The position numbers were made by a program, and so were the translations under genes. The notes below the pieces were generated by a model. The model was given only the letters and a program-made list of their open reading frames with translations. It was not told where the DNA came from and ran no database searches. A stretch of 64,000 bases of DNA from Thalassovita aquimarina (lineage in GTDB: Bacteria; Pseudomonadota; Alphaproteobacteria; Rhodobacterales; Rhodobacteraceae). Shown here one piece after another: positions 35,736 to 44,228 of this stretch. The DNA lies in NCBI RefSeq assembly GCF_018219815.1, contig NZ_JADMKU010000004.1:186001-250000 (forward strand), read 5' to 3'. How positions within the stretch are numbered: position 1 is the first letter of the stretch; each line of letters begins with the position of its first letter.

Positions 35736-36532
35736 CGCCGCAGCAGCATAAGGAAGCCGCCGCCGCCCTGTGGCAGGCAGAACAGACGGGCACCCAGATC
35801 GGGCTGTTGTCGCTGCAATATCCGGGCATGACGATGGACGATGCCTATGCCGTGCAGTCCGCGCTGGTCGAAGCACGGCGCGAGGCAGGACGAGAGGTGA
35901 TCGGCTGGAAGATCGGGCTGACCTCGAAAGCGATGCAGCAGGCGCTCAACATCGACATTCCCGACAGCGGCGTGTTGATGGACGACATGCTGTTCGACAA
36001 TGGCGGAGAGGTGCCCAAGGGCCGGTTCATCCAACCCCGCGTCGAGGCCGAAATTGCCTTCGTTATGAAGGCGCCGCTCGCCGGTGCGGATGTGACGCGC
36101 GACGACGTGATCGCGGCCACCGATTACGTGGTTCCGTCGCTGGAAATCCTCGACACCCGCATCCTGCGCGCCGACCCCGACAGCGGCAAAACAAGGATCA
36201 TCACCGATACGATTTCCGACAACGCCGCCAATGCCGGGCTGGTTCTGGGCCACGACCGCCACGCGATCGACGCTTTCGACCTGCGGTGGGTCGGCGCTGT
36301 CGTCAGCCGCGATGGCGCGGTCGAGGAAACCGGGCTGGGCGCAGGGGTGCTGAACGATCCGATCGAAGGCATCGTCTGGCTGGCACGTCGAATGGATCAG
36401 TACGGCCAGAAGATCGAGGCAGGACAGGTGATCCTGTCGGGCAGTTTCATCCGCCCCGTCGAGGCGCCGTCGGGCTGCCGGGTAGAGGCCGATTTCGGCC
36501 CCTTCGGGCAGGTGTCGGTCCGCTTCGGTTGA
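35732..36532 (+). CDS. hpaH: 2-oxo-hept-4-ene-1,7-dioate hydratase
   Basis: This 266-residue hydratase adds water to 2-oxohept-4-ene-1,7-dioate, giving the substrate of aldolase HpaI. Evidence is IGWKIGLTSKAMQQALNI (about residues 56-73), the metal-binding PRVEAEIAFV block (about 106-115), and DNAANAGLVLG. The GTG start at 35732 overlaps the FAH gene stop (GTGA). HpaI is not in the window, so the pathway must finish elsewhere. Confidence 0.92.
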   Translation: MTPQQHKEAAAALWQAEQTGTQIGLLSLQYPGMTMDDAYAVQSALVEARREAGREVIGWKIGLTSKAMQQALNIDIPDSGVLMDDMLFDNGGEVPKGRFIQPRVEAEIAFVMKAPLAGADVTRDDVIAATDYVVPSLEILDTRILRADPDSGKTRIITDTISDNAANAGLVLGHDRHAIDAFDLRWVGAVVSRDGAVEETGLGAGVLNDPIEGIVWLARRMDQYGQKIEAGQVILSGSFIRPVEAPSGCRVEADFGPFGQVSVRFG

Positions 36533-36593
36533 TGCGCCCTTGCCATTGCCCGCGATTATGCGTCATTTGGCAAGACCTTGAGGGAGGACGAGG

Positions 36594-37994
36594 ATGATCG
36601 AAGAACTGCGCGCAATCGTGGGCGATGCATACGCACTGACCGGGGCCGACTTGGCCACATGGTCGCAGGACTGGACCGGAACCTACCAATTCAATCCGCT
36701 GGCGGTTGTGCGTCCGGCCAACACGGCGGAAGTTTCCGAGATCGTCAAATGGGCCAACCGGACCGGCATCGCCATCGTGCCGGTGTCGGGCAACACCGGG
36801 CTGTCGGGCGGCACCCAGGCCGAAGGCGCCGTGATGCTGTCACTCGACCGGATGAACGCGATCCGCGAAATCCGCCCCGAGGCCCGCATCGCCATCGTCG
36901 AGGCGGGCGTGATCCTGTCCAACCTGCATGACGCAACCGAGGCGCAGGACCTTATTTTCCCGCTGACCTTCGGCGCCAAGGGATCGGCCATGATCGGTGG
37001 CTGCCTGTCGACCAATGCGGGCGGATCGAATGTGCTGCGCTATGGCAACACCCGCGATCTTGTTCTGGGGATCGAGGCGGTGCTGCCCACCGGCGAAGTC
37101 ATGGAAATCATGAGCGAACTGCACAAGGACAATTCCGGTTACAACCTCAAGCACCTGCTGATCGGGGCCGAGGGGACGCTGGGCATCATCACCGCCGCCG
37201 TGCTGAAGCTGCACCCGAAACCGCGCGCCTATGCCACCGCAATGGTGGCGGTACCGGCCCTGCCCGATGCTTTGGTGCTGCTGAACCGGCTGCAACAGGA
37301 AACAGGCGGCGCGGTCGAGGCCTTCGAATACATGCCGCGCAAACATGTCGAGGTGCATCGACAAATCCACCCCGGTGCGCGCGAACCCTTCGAGGACCCG
37401 CAAGAGGTCAATATCCTGGTCGAGGTCGGCGCCACCGCGCCGCGCGATTGCGATCCCGGCCCCGACGGGCAGGTGCCTATTGCCGCCTACCTTGAGGAGG
37501 TTCTGGCCGGCATGTTCGAGGAAGGCATGCTGCTGGATGCCGTCGTGGCCCAGAACGAGGCACAGCGGCGCGAAATGTGGGAACGCCGCGAAGCCGCCGC
37601 GGAAATCGCCCTGTCGCGCCGCCCCGTTATCGTCAACGACATCGCGGTGCCGCTGGATCAGGTTGCCCCGTTCCTGGCGCGGATGGAAACCGTGCTGCCG
37701 GACGTCGACCCCGGCGCCGAACCGATCATCGTGTCGCATCTGGGCGACGGCAACGTGCATTACACCGTCTGGCCCGCCAGCCAGGATCCCGAGGTCCATG
37801 ACGCCATCATGGAAGCGGTCGAGGATGTGGTGCTGGACATGGGCGGAAGCTTTTCCGCCGAACACGGGATCGGCACGTCGAAACTGCCCTCGATGCGGCG
37901 GCGCAAGAACCCAGTCGCGTTGCAGGCGATGAAGGCGATCAAGGCGGCGCTCGATCCCAACGGGATTCTGAACCCGGGCAAGCTGCTGCCCTGA
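36594..37994 (+). CDS. FAD-linked oxidase/2-hydroxyacid dehydrogenase (GlcD/VAO family)
   Basis: This 466-residue flavoenzyme has an N-terminal FAD-binding PCMH domain with PVSGNTGLSGGTQ (about residues 62-74) and AEGTLGIITAAVLKLHP. The C-terminal FAD-oxidase domain has HLGDGNVHYTVWP and FSAEHGIGTSKL. Relatives oxidise D-2-hydroxy acids such as D-lactate, glycolate or D-2-hydroxyglutarate. Position after hpaH suggests that it oxidises a side-chain hydroxy acid (for example a mandelate- or phenyllactate-like feeder), but substrate is unknown. Confidence 0.88.
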   Translation: MIEELRAIVGDAYALTGADLATWSQDWTGTYQFNPLAVVRPANTAEVSEIVKWANRTGIAIVPVSGNTGLSGGTQAEGAVMLSLDRMNAIREIRPEARIAIVEAGVILSNLHDATEAQDLIFPLTFGAKGSAMIGGCLSTNAGGSNVLRYGNTRDLVLGIEAVLPTGEVMEIMSELHKDNSGYNLKHLLIGAEGTLGIITAAVLKLHPKPRAYATAMVAVPALPDALVLLNRLQQETGGAVEAFEYMPRKHVEVHRQIHPGAREPFEDPQEVNILVEVGATAPRDCDPGPDGQVPIAAYLEEVLAGMFEEGMLLDAVVAQNEAQRREMWERREAAAEIALSRRPVIVNDIAVPLDQVAPFLARMETVLPDVDPGAEPIIVSHLGDGNVHYTVWPASQDPEVHDAIMEAVEDVVLDMGGSFSAEHGIGTSKLPSMRRRKNPVALQAMKAIKAALDPNGILNPGKLLP

Positions 37995-38069
37995 GCGGGC
38001 GAATTTGGCCTTCCGAAGATAGTTATGTCTTGTTACAAACCGGCAGGTTTGGAACCGGGAGGAATACGG

Positions 38070-39362
38070 ATGTCGCACCCCCTTGTGATGATTGCCGGTG
38101 GCGGCATCGGCGGGCTGTCTTTGGCGCTGACGCTGCAACAGATCGGCGTGCCCTGCGTGGTGTTCGAGGCGGTGCAGGAACTGCGCCCGCTGGGGGTTGG
38201 CATCAACCTGCAGCCCAACGCGGTGCGCGAGCTTTATGACCTTGGCATCGGGGCCGACGATCTGGACCAGGTCGGCGTCCCGGTCAAGGAATGGGCGCTG
38301 GTCGGGCTGAACGGCAACGACATCTATTCCGAACCGCGCGGCGAACTGGCCGGTTACAACTGGCCGCAATACGCGGTGCATCGCGGCAAGTTCCACATGC
38401 TGCTGTATCGCAAATTCGTCGAGCGCGCAGGCGAAGACGCGCTGCGGCTGGGCCAGCGTGTCACCGGATATGAAAATAACGCCGACGGCTCCGTCACTGC
38501 GATCATCGAACGGGCCGACGGAACCAAGACGCGCGAGACCGGCACGATCCTGATCGGCGCCGACGGCATCCATTCGGCAGTGCGTGCGCAGATGCATCCC
38601 GACCAGCCCCCGATCCACTGGGGAGGCGCGGTGATGTGGCGCGGCACCACGATGGCGAAACCGATCCGCACCGGGTCGTCCTTCGTGGGGCTGGGCACAC
38701 ACGAGCACCGGATGGTGATCTACCCGATTTCGCATCCCGATCCGGAAACCGGGCTGGCGCAGGTCAACTGGATCGCCGAAGTCACCTATGACGACCCTTC
38801 CGCACATGAAACCACCGGCTGGTTCCGGCAGGTGGAGCTGTCGGATTTCGCGCATCATTTCGACGGCTGGGAATATGACTGGCTGAACGTGCCGGAACTC
38901 TTGCGCGGGGCCGAGGTGGTTTACGAAAACCCGATGATCGACCGCGACCCGGTGCCGACCTGGCGCGACGGCGCGGTGGCGCTGATGGGGGACGCGGCGC
39001 ACGCGATGTACCCCACCGGGTCGAACGGCGCCAGCCAGGCGGTGATCGACGCGCGCGAACTGGGCGCGGCGATGTTGACCCACGGGGTGAATGCAACGGC
39101 GCTGGAAGCCTTCAACGACAAGCTCTGCGGCCCGGTGTCGGAACTGATCCTGCGCAACCGTGGCGCCGGGCCGTTCGGATTGCTGAACATGGTCAACGAC
39201 CGTTGCGGCGGCGCATTCGACGACATCGACGAGGTGATCCCGGCCGAGGAACGCGCCGAGTTCATGGCCAAGTACAAGGCCGCCGCCGGCTTCGCCATCG
39301 AGAAGCTGAACAAGGCCGACCGGACGATCCCGGAAGGGGCAAAGGTGGAAAGCGGCGCCTGA
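38070..39362 (+). CDS. FAD-dependent aromatic monooxygenase (PhzS-like)
   Basis: This 430-residue class A flavoprotein monooxygenase has the dinucleotide motif AGGGIGGLSLALTL at its start, the DG motif GADGIHSAVR (about residues 168-177) and GDAAHAMYPTGSNGASQA (about 308-325). ELRPLGVGINLQP and SEPRG are typical of PhzS/salicylate-hydroxylase relatives. ATG 38070 follows GGGAGGAA. No HpaBC hydroxylase is present, so this enzyme is a candidate to make the dihydroxy aromatic substrate for the cluster. A strong terminator follows it. Confidence 0.88.
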   Translation: MSHPLVMIAGGGIGGLSLALTLQQIGVPCVVFEAVQELRPLGVGINLQPNAVRELYDLGIGADDLDQVGVPVKEWALVGLNGNDIYSEPRGELAGYNWPQYAVHRGKFHMLLYRKFVERAGEDALRLGQRVTGYENNADGSVTAIIERADGTKTRETGTILIGADGIHSAVRAQMHPDQPPIHWGGAVMWRGTTMAKPIRTGSSFVGLGTHEHRMVIYPISHPDPETGLAQVNWIAEVTYDDPSAHETTGWFRQVELSDFAHHFDGWEYDWLNVPELLRGAEVVYENPMIDRDPVPTWRDGAVALMGDAAHAMYPTGSNGASQAVIDARELGAAMLTHGVNATALEAFNDKLCGPVSELILRNRGAGPFGLLNMVNDRCGGAFDDIDEVIPAEERAEFMAKYKAAAGFAIEKLNKADRTIPEGAKVESGA

Positions 39363-39415
39363 AATATGCTGTTCGGACCCGCAATGGATGGCTTCGTTCG
39401 CCTTCCATGTGGATA

Positions 39416-39459
39416 AACCGGACCTTCATACATTTTTCCTGAAGGTCCGGTTTTGATTT
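39416..39459 (+). terminator. Strong intrinsic terminator closing the hpa cluster
   Basis: AACCGGACCTTCA (39416-39428) pairs perfectly with TGAAGGTCCGGTT (39440-39452) over an 11-base loop. TTTTGATTTT follows. Confidence 0.9.
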
Positions 39460-39503
39460 TCAAAATTCGTGAGAGCACCCCGAGCCCTGCCCCGGCCCCA
39501 TCG

Positions 39504-40574
39504 TCAGATCAGCATGTCGGCCAAAGCGACGAAGAAGGGTATGCTCAAAATGGCAACTGGCGTCCCAAGCCCGGTGGAGGTGCCGACATAGGCCGAGGAA
39601 TTCGCTTCGGGAAGCGCGCCACGTATCGTGGGTGGCCCCGAGATGTCGGAACTGGATGCGGCCATTACCGCCAGCAGAATGACACCGCCAGCGGAGAAGC
39701 CGGTCAGTTCGTGTGCAATCAGTCCAACGCCGAACCCCATGAGGCCATGAATGATCGGCGCGGTAACGCCGTAAAGAACATAGGCATGCGCCACATTGCG
39801 AAGCTCTGCGAACCGCGTCCAGGCCTCCATTCCCATAATGAGCATCAGGATCGACAACAGGCCCCGGAAAAGCGGTTCATAGAAGCTCTTGTAGACCGTG
39901 TCGGGTTCCGACAGGACGCCGAGCGCCAGCCCAGCGACCAGGGCAGAGATAGCTGGGCTCCGGAATGTGTCGACCAGGATCCCACGCACAAGATCGGAGC
40001 CGCCCACATCATCTGGCACTGCGTCTGCCGTGCGTGGGGCTCCGGCCGCAAGTGTTCCATTGCCGCTTAGGATCACGGTCGACGTGGCCCGCCGGGCGGC
40101 GCTTACCTTCGCCATCGCAATCGCGGTAACCAGGGCGGATATGTCCATAAACGGATAAAGCGCGCCGATAAACCCTTCGTAAGGCACGCCAGTGTCGTCC
40201 AGGATCGCCATGCCTGCGGCAAGGGTGGATGCCGAGACCGCGCCAAACAGGCCAGCCGTGGCCAGACCATCTACCTCGGAAACACCGCGCCAACGCGCAA
40301 GTGTGCGATTGCCAAGCAGGACAATGGCGATACCCACGATTGCGGCCCCGACAGCAGGCACAAGCAGTGAAATGAACTCTGAATTGCTGATGGAAATGCC
40401 AGAGCTCATGCCGACTTTGAGCAGCAGCAGGATCACGATGAACTTGTAGACGGGTTCCGGGACCTCAAACCTGCTGCCCAGTGCGGCCAGCATCATGCCG
40501 GCGATCAGGAAGGCGAGGGTTGGCTTTTGCAACTGCTCCAGGACAGTGCTGGCGATTGTCAGAATAATATCCAT
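39504..40574 (-). CDS. Sodium-dependent bicarbonate transporter family permease (SbtA-like)
   Basis: This 356-residue protein has about ten TM helices in two inverted halves. Conserved SbtA blocks are FGAVSASTLAAGM in the first half and AVMAASSSDISGPPTIRGALPEANSSAYVGTSTGLGTP in the second, where the bicarbonate and sodium sites lie. Cyanobacterial SbtA takes up bicarbonate, usually with a PII-like SbtB; no SbtB is nearby. Parts of the gene are visibly lower in G+C than its neighbours. It is divergent from a LysR regulator. Confidence 0.88.
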   Translation of the reverse strand: MDIILTIASTVLEQLQKPTLAFLIAGMMLAALGSRFEVPEPVYKFIVILLLLKVGMSSGISISNSEFISLLVPAVGAAIVGIAIVLLGNRTLARWRGVSEVDGLATAGLFGAVSASTLAAGMAILDDTGVPYEGFIGALYPFMDISALVTAIAMAKVSAARRATSTVILSGNGTLAAGAPRTADAVPDDVGGSDLVRGILVDTFRSPAISALVAGLALGVLSEPDTVYKSFYEPLFRGLLSILMLIMGMEAWTRFAELRNVAHAYVLYGVTAPIIHGLMGFGVGLIAHELTGFSAGGVILLAVMAASSSDISGPPTIRGALPEANSSAYVGTSTGLGTPVAILSIPFFVALADMLI

Positions 40575-40667
40575 AGTGCGGCTCCGTTTGGATGTGCATG
40601 ACGATCTACGGGACGCGGGTTTGAAATAAAAATATATCTTTAAGGAAATTTCGTTCTATAAATAAGA
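40575..40667. promoter_or_regulatory. A/T-rich divergent promoter region of sbtA-like and lysR genes
   Basis: These 93 bases separate the divergent genes. From 40620 on the sequence is strongly A/T-rich, including an ATTTCGTTCTATAAAT segment (40648-40663) that fits the T-N11-A rule of LysR sites. GGAG lies before the permease ATG on the minus strand. The lysR ATG has no good ribosome-binding site. Confidence 0.45.
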
Positions 40668-41552
40668 ATGCATTCTCGTCTCAACTATCACCATCTGCGC
40701 TATTTTCGCGAAGTCGCGACCGAGGGCCATCTGGGTCGCGCAGCTGAACGTCTGAATGTGGCGCAGTCGGCCCTGTCTGTTCAGATCAAGCAACTGGAAG
40801 ACAGTCTCGGGTTTAACCTGTTTGATCGCGTTGCGCGCAAGCTTGTCTTGACTGAAGCCGGGCGGATAGCGCTGGATCACGCCGACCGCATATTCAGTGC
40901 AGGGGATGAATTGCTGGCAACGCTGCAACAAAGCAGCACCGTCGAACCCCCGCTGCGCATCGGTGCGCTTTCGACCCTTTCGCGCAATTTTCAGCTTCAG
41001 TTTTTACGCCCGCTTCTCCTGGAAGGCGGTTGCAGCTTCTGGCTGAAGTCCGGAAATACCCAGATTCTGCTAAACGATCTTGAAACTTTGGCGCTCGACG
41101 TTGTCCTTACCACGCAGGTTCCTCATGGCGAATCTGCGTCACGTTTTGCGGCACAGCGGATCGCGGAACAACCCGTCCGCATTCATGGCAAGCAGGAACG
41201 CCTTGATCACGCCACGCTTGCAGAGCTGCTTCAGAATGAACCCGTGATCTTACCGACAGAAAGTGTGATCCGCACCGGCTTCGAAAACCTCGCGGCTAAT
41301 CTGGGCATACAGCCCCGCATCGCGGCAAGTGTCGACGATATGGCTATGGTGCGGTTGCTGGCCCGGGAAGGCGTCGGGCTGGCGATTGCTCCATCTGTCG
41401 TGGTCGCTGATGAAATAGCAACCGGAGCTCTTGCAACTGCGACGTTTGACTTGGGCATCTCTGAACCATTTTTCGCTGTGACACTGCCGCGAAAGTTCCC
41501 TCACCCGTCCTTGGCAGGGCTGCTTCGGAAGCAATCATCCATCTTGCCATGA
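40668..41552 (+). CDS. LysR family transcriptional regulator
   Basis: This 294-residue regulator has an N-terminal helix-turn-helix (NYHHLRYFREVATEGHLGRAAERLNVAQSALSVQIKQLE, about residues 6-44). A C-terminal periplasmic-binding-type effector domain follows; REGVGLAIAPSVVV is a typical late motif. The LNYHHLRYF start resembles the NhaR-like subgroup. It is divergent from the bicarbonate permease and probably controls it in response to an inorganic-carbon or ion signal. G+C is near 53% in places, clearly below the flanking hem genes, which suggests transfer. Confidence 0.9.
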   Translation: MHSRLNYHHLRYFREVATEGHLGRAAERLNVAQSALSVQIKQLEDSLGFNLFDRVARKLVLTEAGRIALDHADRIFSAGDELLATLQQSSTVEPPLRIGALSTLSRNFQLQFLRPLLLEGGCSFWLKSGNTQILLNDLETLALDVVLTTQVPHGESASRFAAQRIAEQPVRIHGKQERLDHATLAELLQNEPVILPTESVIRTGFENLAANLGIQPRIAASVDDMAMVRLLAREGVGLAIAPSVVVADEIATGALATATFDLGISEPFFAVTLPRKFPHPSLAGLLRKQSSILP

Positions 41553-41689
41553 CGAAAAGCGGGGCGTCGATTTTGCGCCAAGCCCGACGGATGGCACGGT
41601 GTCTCCGGTTGCCTCGTCATCGGCAAAGCCAAAGCTGACATGGGCAACCACACTATACGCTGTTAAAGAAGGCTTGAAGCCGAGCCCCC

Positions 41690-42646
41690 TCACCGCCAGC
41701 TGAAGAAATCCGGCCCCGCCTTGGCAAGCATATCCTTGGCCATCTGACGGCCCAGTTCCGCCCCGTCCTCGATGGCGCAGCTGCGATCCTCTGCGATCAC
41801 CTCGGACCCGTCGGGGCGCAGCACCTCGCCGCGCAGGCGCAAAGTGCCGCCCGACAGTTCCGCCAGCCCGGCAATCGGGGTTTCGCAGGACCCGTCCAGC
41901 GCCGCCAGGAACGCCCGTTCCGCCGCCAGCCGCTGCGCGGTCTCGCCGTCGTGGATCGCCGCCAGCATGTCGCCCGCGCGGCTGTCGTCCGAACGCCGTT
42001 CGATGCCGATCGCGCCTTGCGCCACCGCCGGCAGCATGTCATCGGGATCGATCGCGGACCGCGCCACGTCGGCCATACCCAGCCGGTTCAGCCCCGCCAT
42101 GGCGAGGAAGGTCGCGTCGGCCACCCCGTCTTCGAGCTTCTGCATCCGGGTCTGCACGTTGCCGCGGAATTCGGCCACGTTCAGATGCGGGAACCGGTGC
42201 AGCAACTGCGCCCGGCGGCGCAGCGACGACGAGCCGAGCAAAGCGCCCTCGGGCAGGTCCTGCAGCGTCTTGTATTTCAGCGACACGAAAGCGTCGCGCA
42301 CATCCTCGCGCGGCAGGTAGCAATCCAGACACAGGCCCGCGGGCTGCGCCACCGGCATGTCCTTCATCGAATGCACCGCGATGTCAATGGCGCCCGAGAT
42401 CATCACCTCTTCGATTTCCTTGGTGAACAACCCCTTGCCGCCGATTTCCTTCAACGGCTTGTCCGCCGCGATCAGCGCGCGGTTGTCGCCTGTGGTCTTG
42501 ATCACCACGATCTCGAACGCCTCTTCGGGCAAGTCGAAAGCAGACGCGAGTCGCGACCGGGTTTCATGGGCCTGCGCCAGCGCGAGCGGGGAACCACGGG
42601 TGCCGATCTTCAGCGGCGAAGCGGGGGTGGGAAGGGTCAAAGTCAT
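41690..42646 (-). CDS. hemC: Hydroxymethylbilane synthase (porphobilinogen deaminase)
   Basis: This 318-residue enzyme joins four porphobilinogens into hydroxymethylbilane for heme, siroheme and related tetrapyrroles. Evidence: KIGTRGSPLALAQA (about residues 14-27), the catalytic-Asp strand SMKDMPV (about 92-98), LGSSSLRRRAQLL, RGNVQTRMQKL, and the dipyrromethane-binding Cys in DGSCETPIAG (about 249-258). It is divergent from hemE. Confidence 0.96.
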   Translation of the reverse strand: MTLTLPTPASPLKIGTRGSPLALAQAHETRSRLASAFDLPEEAFEIVVIKTTGDNRALIAADKPLKEIGGKGLFTKEIEEVMISGAIDIAVHSMKDMPVAQPAGLCLDCYLPREDVRDAFVSLKYKTLQDLPEGALLGSSSLRRRAQLLHRFPHLNVAEFRGNVQTRMQKLEDGVADATFLAMAGLNRLGMADVARSAIDPDDMLPAVAQGAIGIERRSDDSRAGDMLAAIHDGETAQRLAAERAFLAALDGSCETPIAGLAELSGGTLRLRGEVLRPDGSEVIAEDRSCAIEDGAELGRQMAKDMLAKAGPDFFSWR

Positions 42647-42787
42647 GCCCCCTGATTAGACGCGGCGCGGGCCGGAAACAAGCGCCCATGAGAGCCCTGC
42701 CCTGCGGCCTTTGGTTCCGCTTGCGCCTCAGCGCTTGACATCCGGGGCCCAGAAGGGGACCAACCCTGTCAAGCGAAAGGAAACCCG
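42647..42787. promoter_or_regulatory. Divergent hemC-hemE promoter region
   Basis: These 141 bases must carry both promoters. TTGACA (42735-42740) is a plausible -35 toward hemE, but no good -10 is seen at 16-18 bases. GAAAGGAAA before 42788 is the hemE ribosome-binding site. Confidence 0.4.
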
Positions 42788-43834
42788 ATGCCCGAGCAGA
42801 AGACTGAGCAGAAACTGATCCTCCGCGCCCTTGCGGGCGAAACCCTGCCCACCCCGCCGATCTGGATGATGCGCCAAGCGGGCCGTTACCTGCCCGAATA
42901 CCGCGCGACGCGGGCGCAGGCCGGGGATTTCCTGTCGCTGTGCTACAACAGCGACCTGGCCGCCGAGGTGACGCTGCAGCCGATCCGCCGCTACGGCTTC
43001 GACGCGGCGATCCTGTTCGCCGACATCCTGCTGCTGCCGCAGGCGCTTGGCGCCGACCTGTGGTTCGTCACCGGCGAAGGGCCGCGCCTGTCCACCGTGA
43101 CGACCGAAGACGAATTCAAGGCGCTGAAGGACAAGGACGCGATCCACGAGGTTCTGAACCCTGTCTATGAAACCGTGCGCATCCTGTCGCGCGAACTGCC
43201 CAAGGAAACCGCCCTGATCGGTTTCGCTGGCGCACCCTGGACCGTGGCGACCTACATGATCGCCGGACGCGGCACCAAGGATCAGGGTCCGGCGCGCGCG
43301 CTGAAGGCGGAAAACCGCGCAGTGTTCGAAGGCATCATCGATCTGCTGACCGAGGGCACGATCGAATACCTGTCGAAACAGATCGAGGCCGGCGCCGAGG
43401 TGGTCAAGCTGTTCGACAGCTGGGCCGGTTCGCTGAAAGGCGAGGATTTCGACCGCTACGCGCTGGCACCGGCAAAGAAAATCATCACCGAACTGAAGGC
43501 GCGGCACCCGGGCATCCCCGTCATCGCCTTCCCGCGCGAAGCGGGCGACAAGTATATCGGGTTCGCCAAGGCGACCGGCGCCGATTGCGTCGCCGTCGAT
43601 GACAGCGTCAGCGCCGAATGGGCCGCCCAACACGTGCAGGTCGATGGATGCGTGCAGGGCAACTTGGCGTCGCGCCACATGGTCACCGGCGGGCAGGACC
43701 TGATCAATGAGACCCGCCGCATCGTGAAGGCGTTTTCCAAGGGGCCGCATATCTTCAACCTGGGGCACGGGATCACGCCGGATGCCGATCCCGACAACGT
43801 GCAACTGATGATCGACACCGTGCGCGGCGGCTGA
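42788..43834 (+). CDS. hemE: Uroporphyrinogen decarboxylase
   Basis: This 348-residue enzyme decarboxylates uroporphyrinogen III to coproporphyrinogen III. The N-terminal signature [17 protein letters not shown] (about residues 19-35), the [14 protein letters not shown] segment with the essential Asp, and [14 protein letters not shown] (about 145-158) are diagnostic. It ends 10 bases before the convergent response-regulator gene. Confidence 0.97.
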   Translation: MPEQKTEQKLILRALAGETLPTPPIWMMRQAGRYLPEYRATRAQAGDFLSLCYNSDLAAEVTLQPIRRYGFDAAILFADILLLPQALGADLWFVTGEGPRLSTVTTEDEFKALKDKDAIHEVLNPVYETVRILSRELPKETALIGFAGAPWTVATYMIAGRGTKDQGPARALKAENRAVFEGIIDLLTEGTIEYLSKQIEAGAEVVKLFDSWAGSLKGEDFDRYALAPAKKIITELKARHPGIPVIAFPREAGDKYIGFAKATGADCVAVDDSVSAEWAAQHVQVDGCVQGNLASRHMVTGGQDLINETRRIVKAFSKGPHIFNLGHGITPDADPDNVQLMIDTVRGG

Positions 43835-43844
43835 GCCGCGCCGG

Positions 43845-44228
43845 TCAGGACGCTTTGGCCCGGATCGCGGTTTCGACCGCCGCCAGCAGGTCGGCTTCGA
43901 GAAACGGTTTGGGCAGGGTGGCCGCGGCCCCCATGAACCCCGCGACGTCAAGATAGCTCGTCGTGGCGTTGCGGCCGCCGCCCGACATGGCGACGATCGG
44001 CAGATCCGGAAACTCCTGCACGATCTCGCGGATTGTTTCGATCCCTTCCTTGTCCGGCATCACCAGATCGGTGATGACGACATCGAACGGCGTCGCGCGT
44101 TGTTTCGCGATCCCTTCCCCGCCGTTTCGGGCAACGACAACATCATGGTCATGCCGTTCAAGCATGTGCGAAACCGTGAAGCAGACGTCGTCTTCATCGT
44201 CGATCACCAGGATACGGGCCATGTTCAT
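43845..44228 (-). CDS. Single-domain response regulator (receiver only)
   Basis: This 127-residue CheY-like receiver has the acidic pocket IDDEDD (Asp10/Asp11), phosphoacceptor Asp54 in VITDLVMP, Ser at MSGGG and the late Lys in LPKPF. No output domain follows, so it must act through protein contacts or as a phosphate relay. The ATG shares one base with the histidine-kinase stop (TAATG), so the kinase is almost surely its phosphodonor. Confidence 0.9.
   Translation of the reverse strand: MNMARILVIDDEDDVCFTVSHMLERHDHDVVVARNGGEGIAKQRATPFDVVITDLVMPDKEGIETIREIVQEFPDLPIVAMSGGGRNATTSYLDVAGFMGAAATLPKPFLEADLLAAVETAIRAKAS

Noticed and set aside
36840-39083. Minus-strand open frame of over 700 codons antisense to the FAD-linked dehydrogenase and monooxygenase genes
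   Set aside because: The plus strand encodes two recognisable flavoenzymes here; the antisense product shows no domain.
42735-42772. TTGACA...TGTCAA inverted repeat before hemE as an operator
   Set aside because: The 26-base separation and short arms make chance likely; no regulator is linked.
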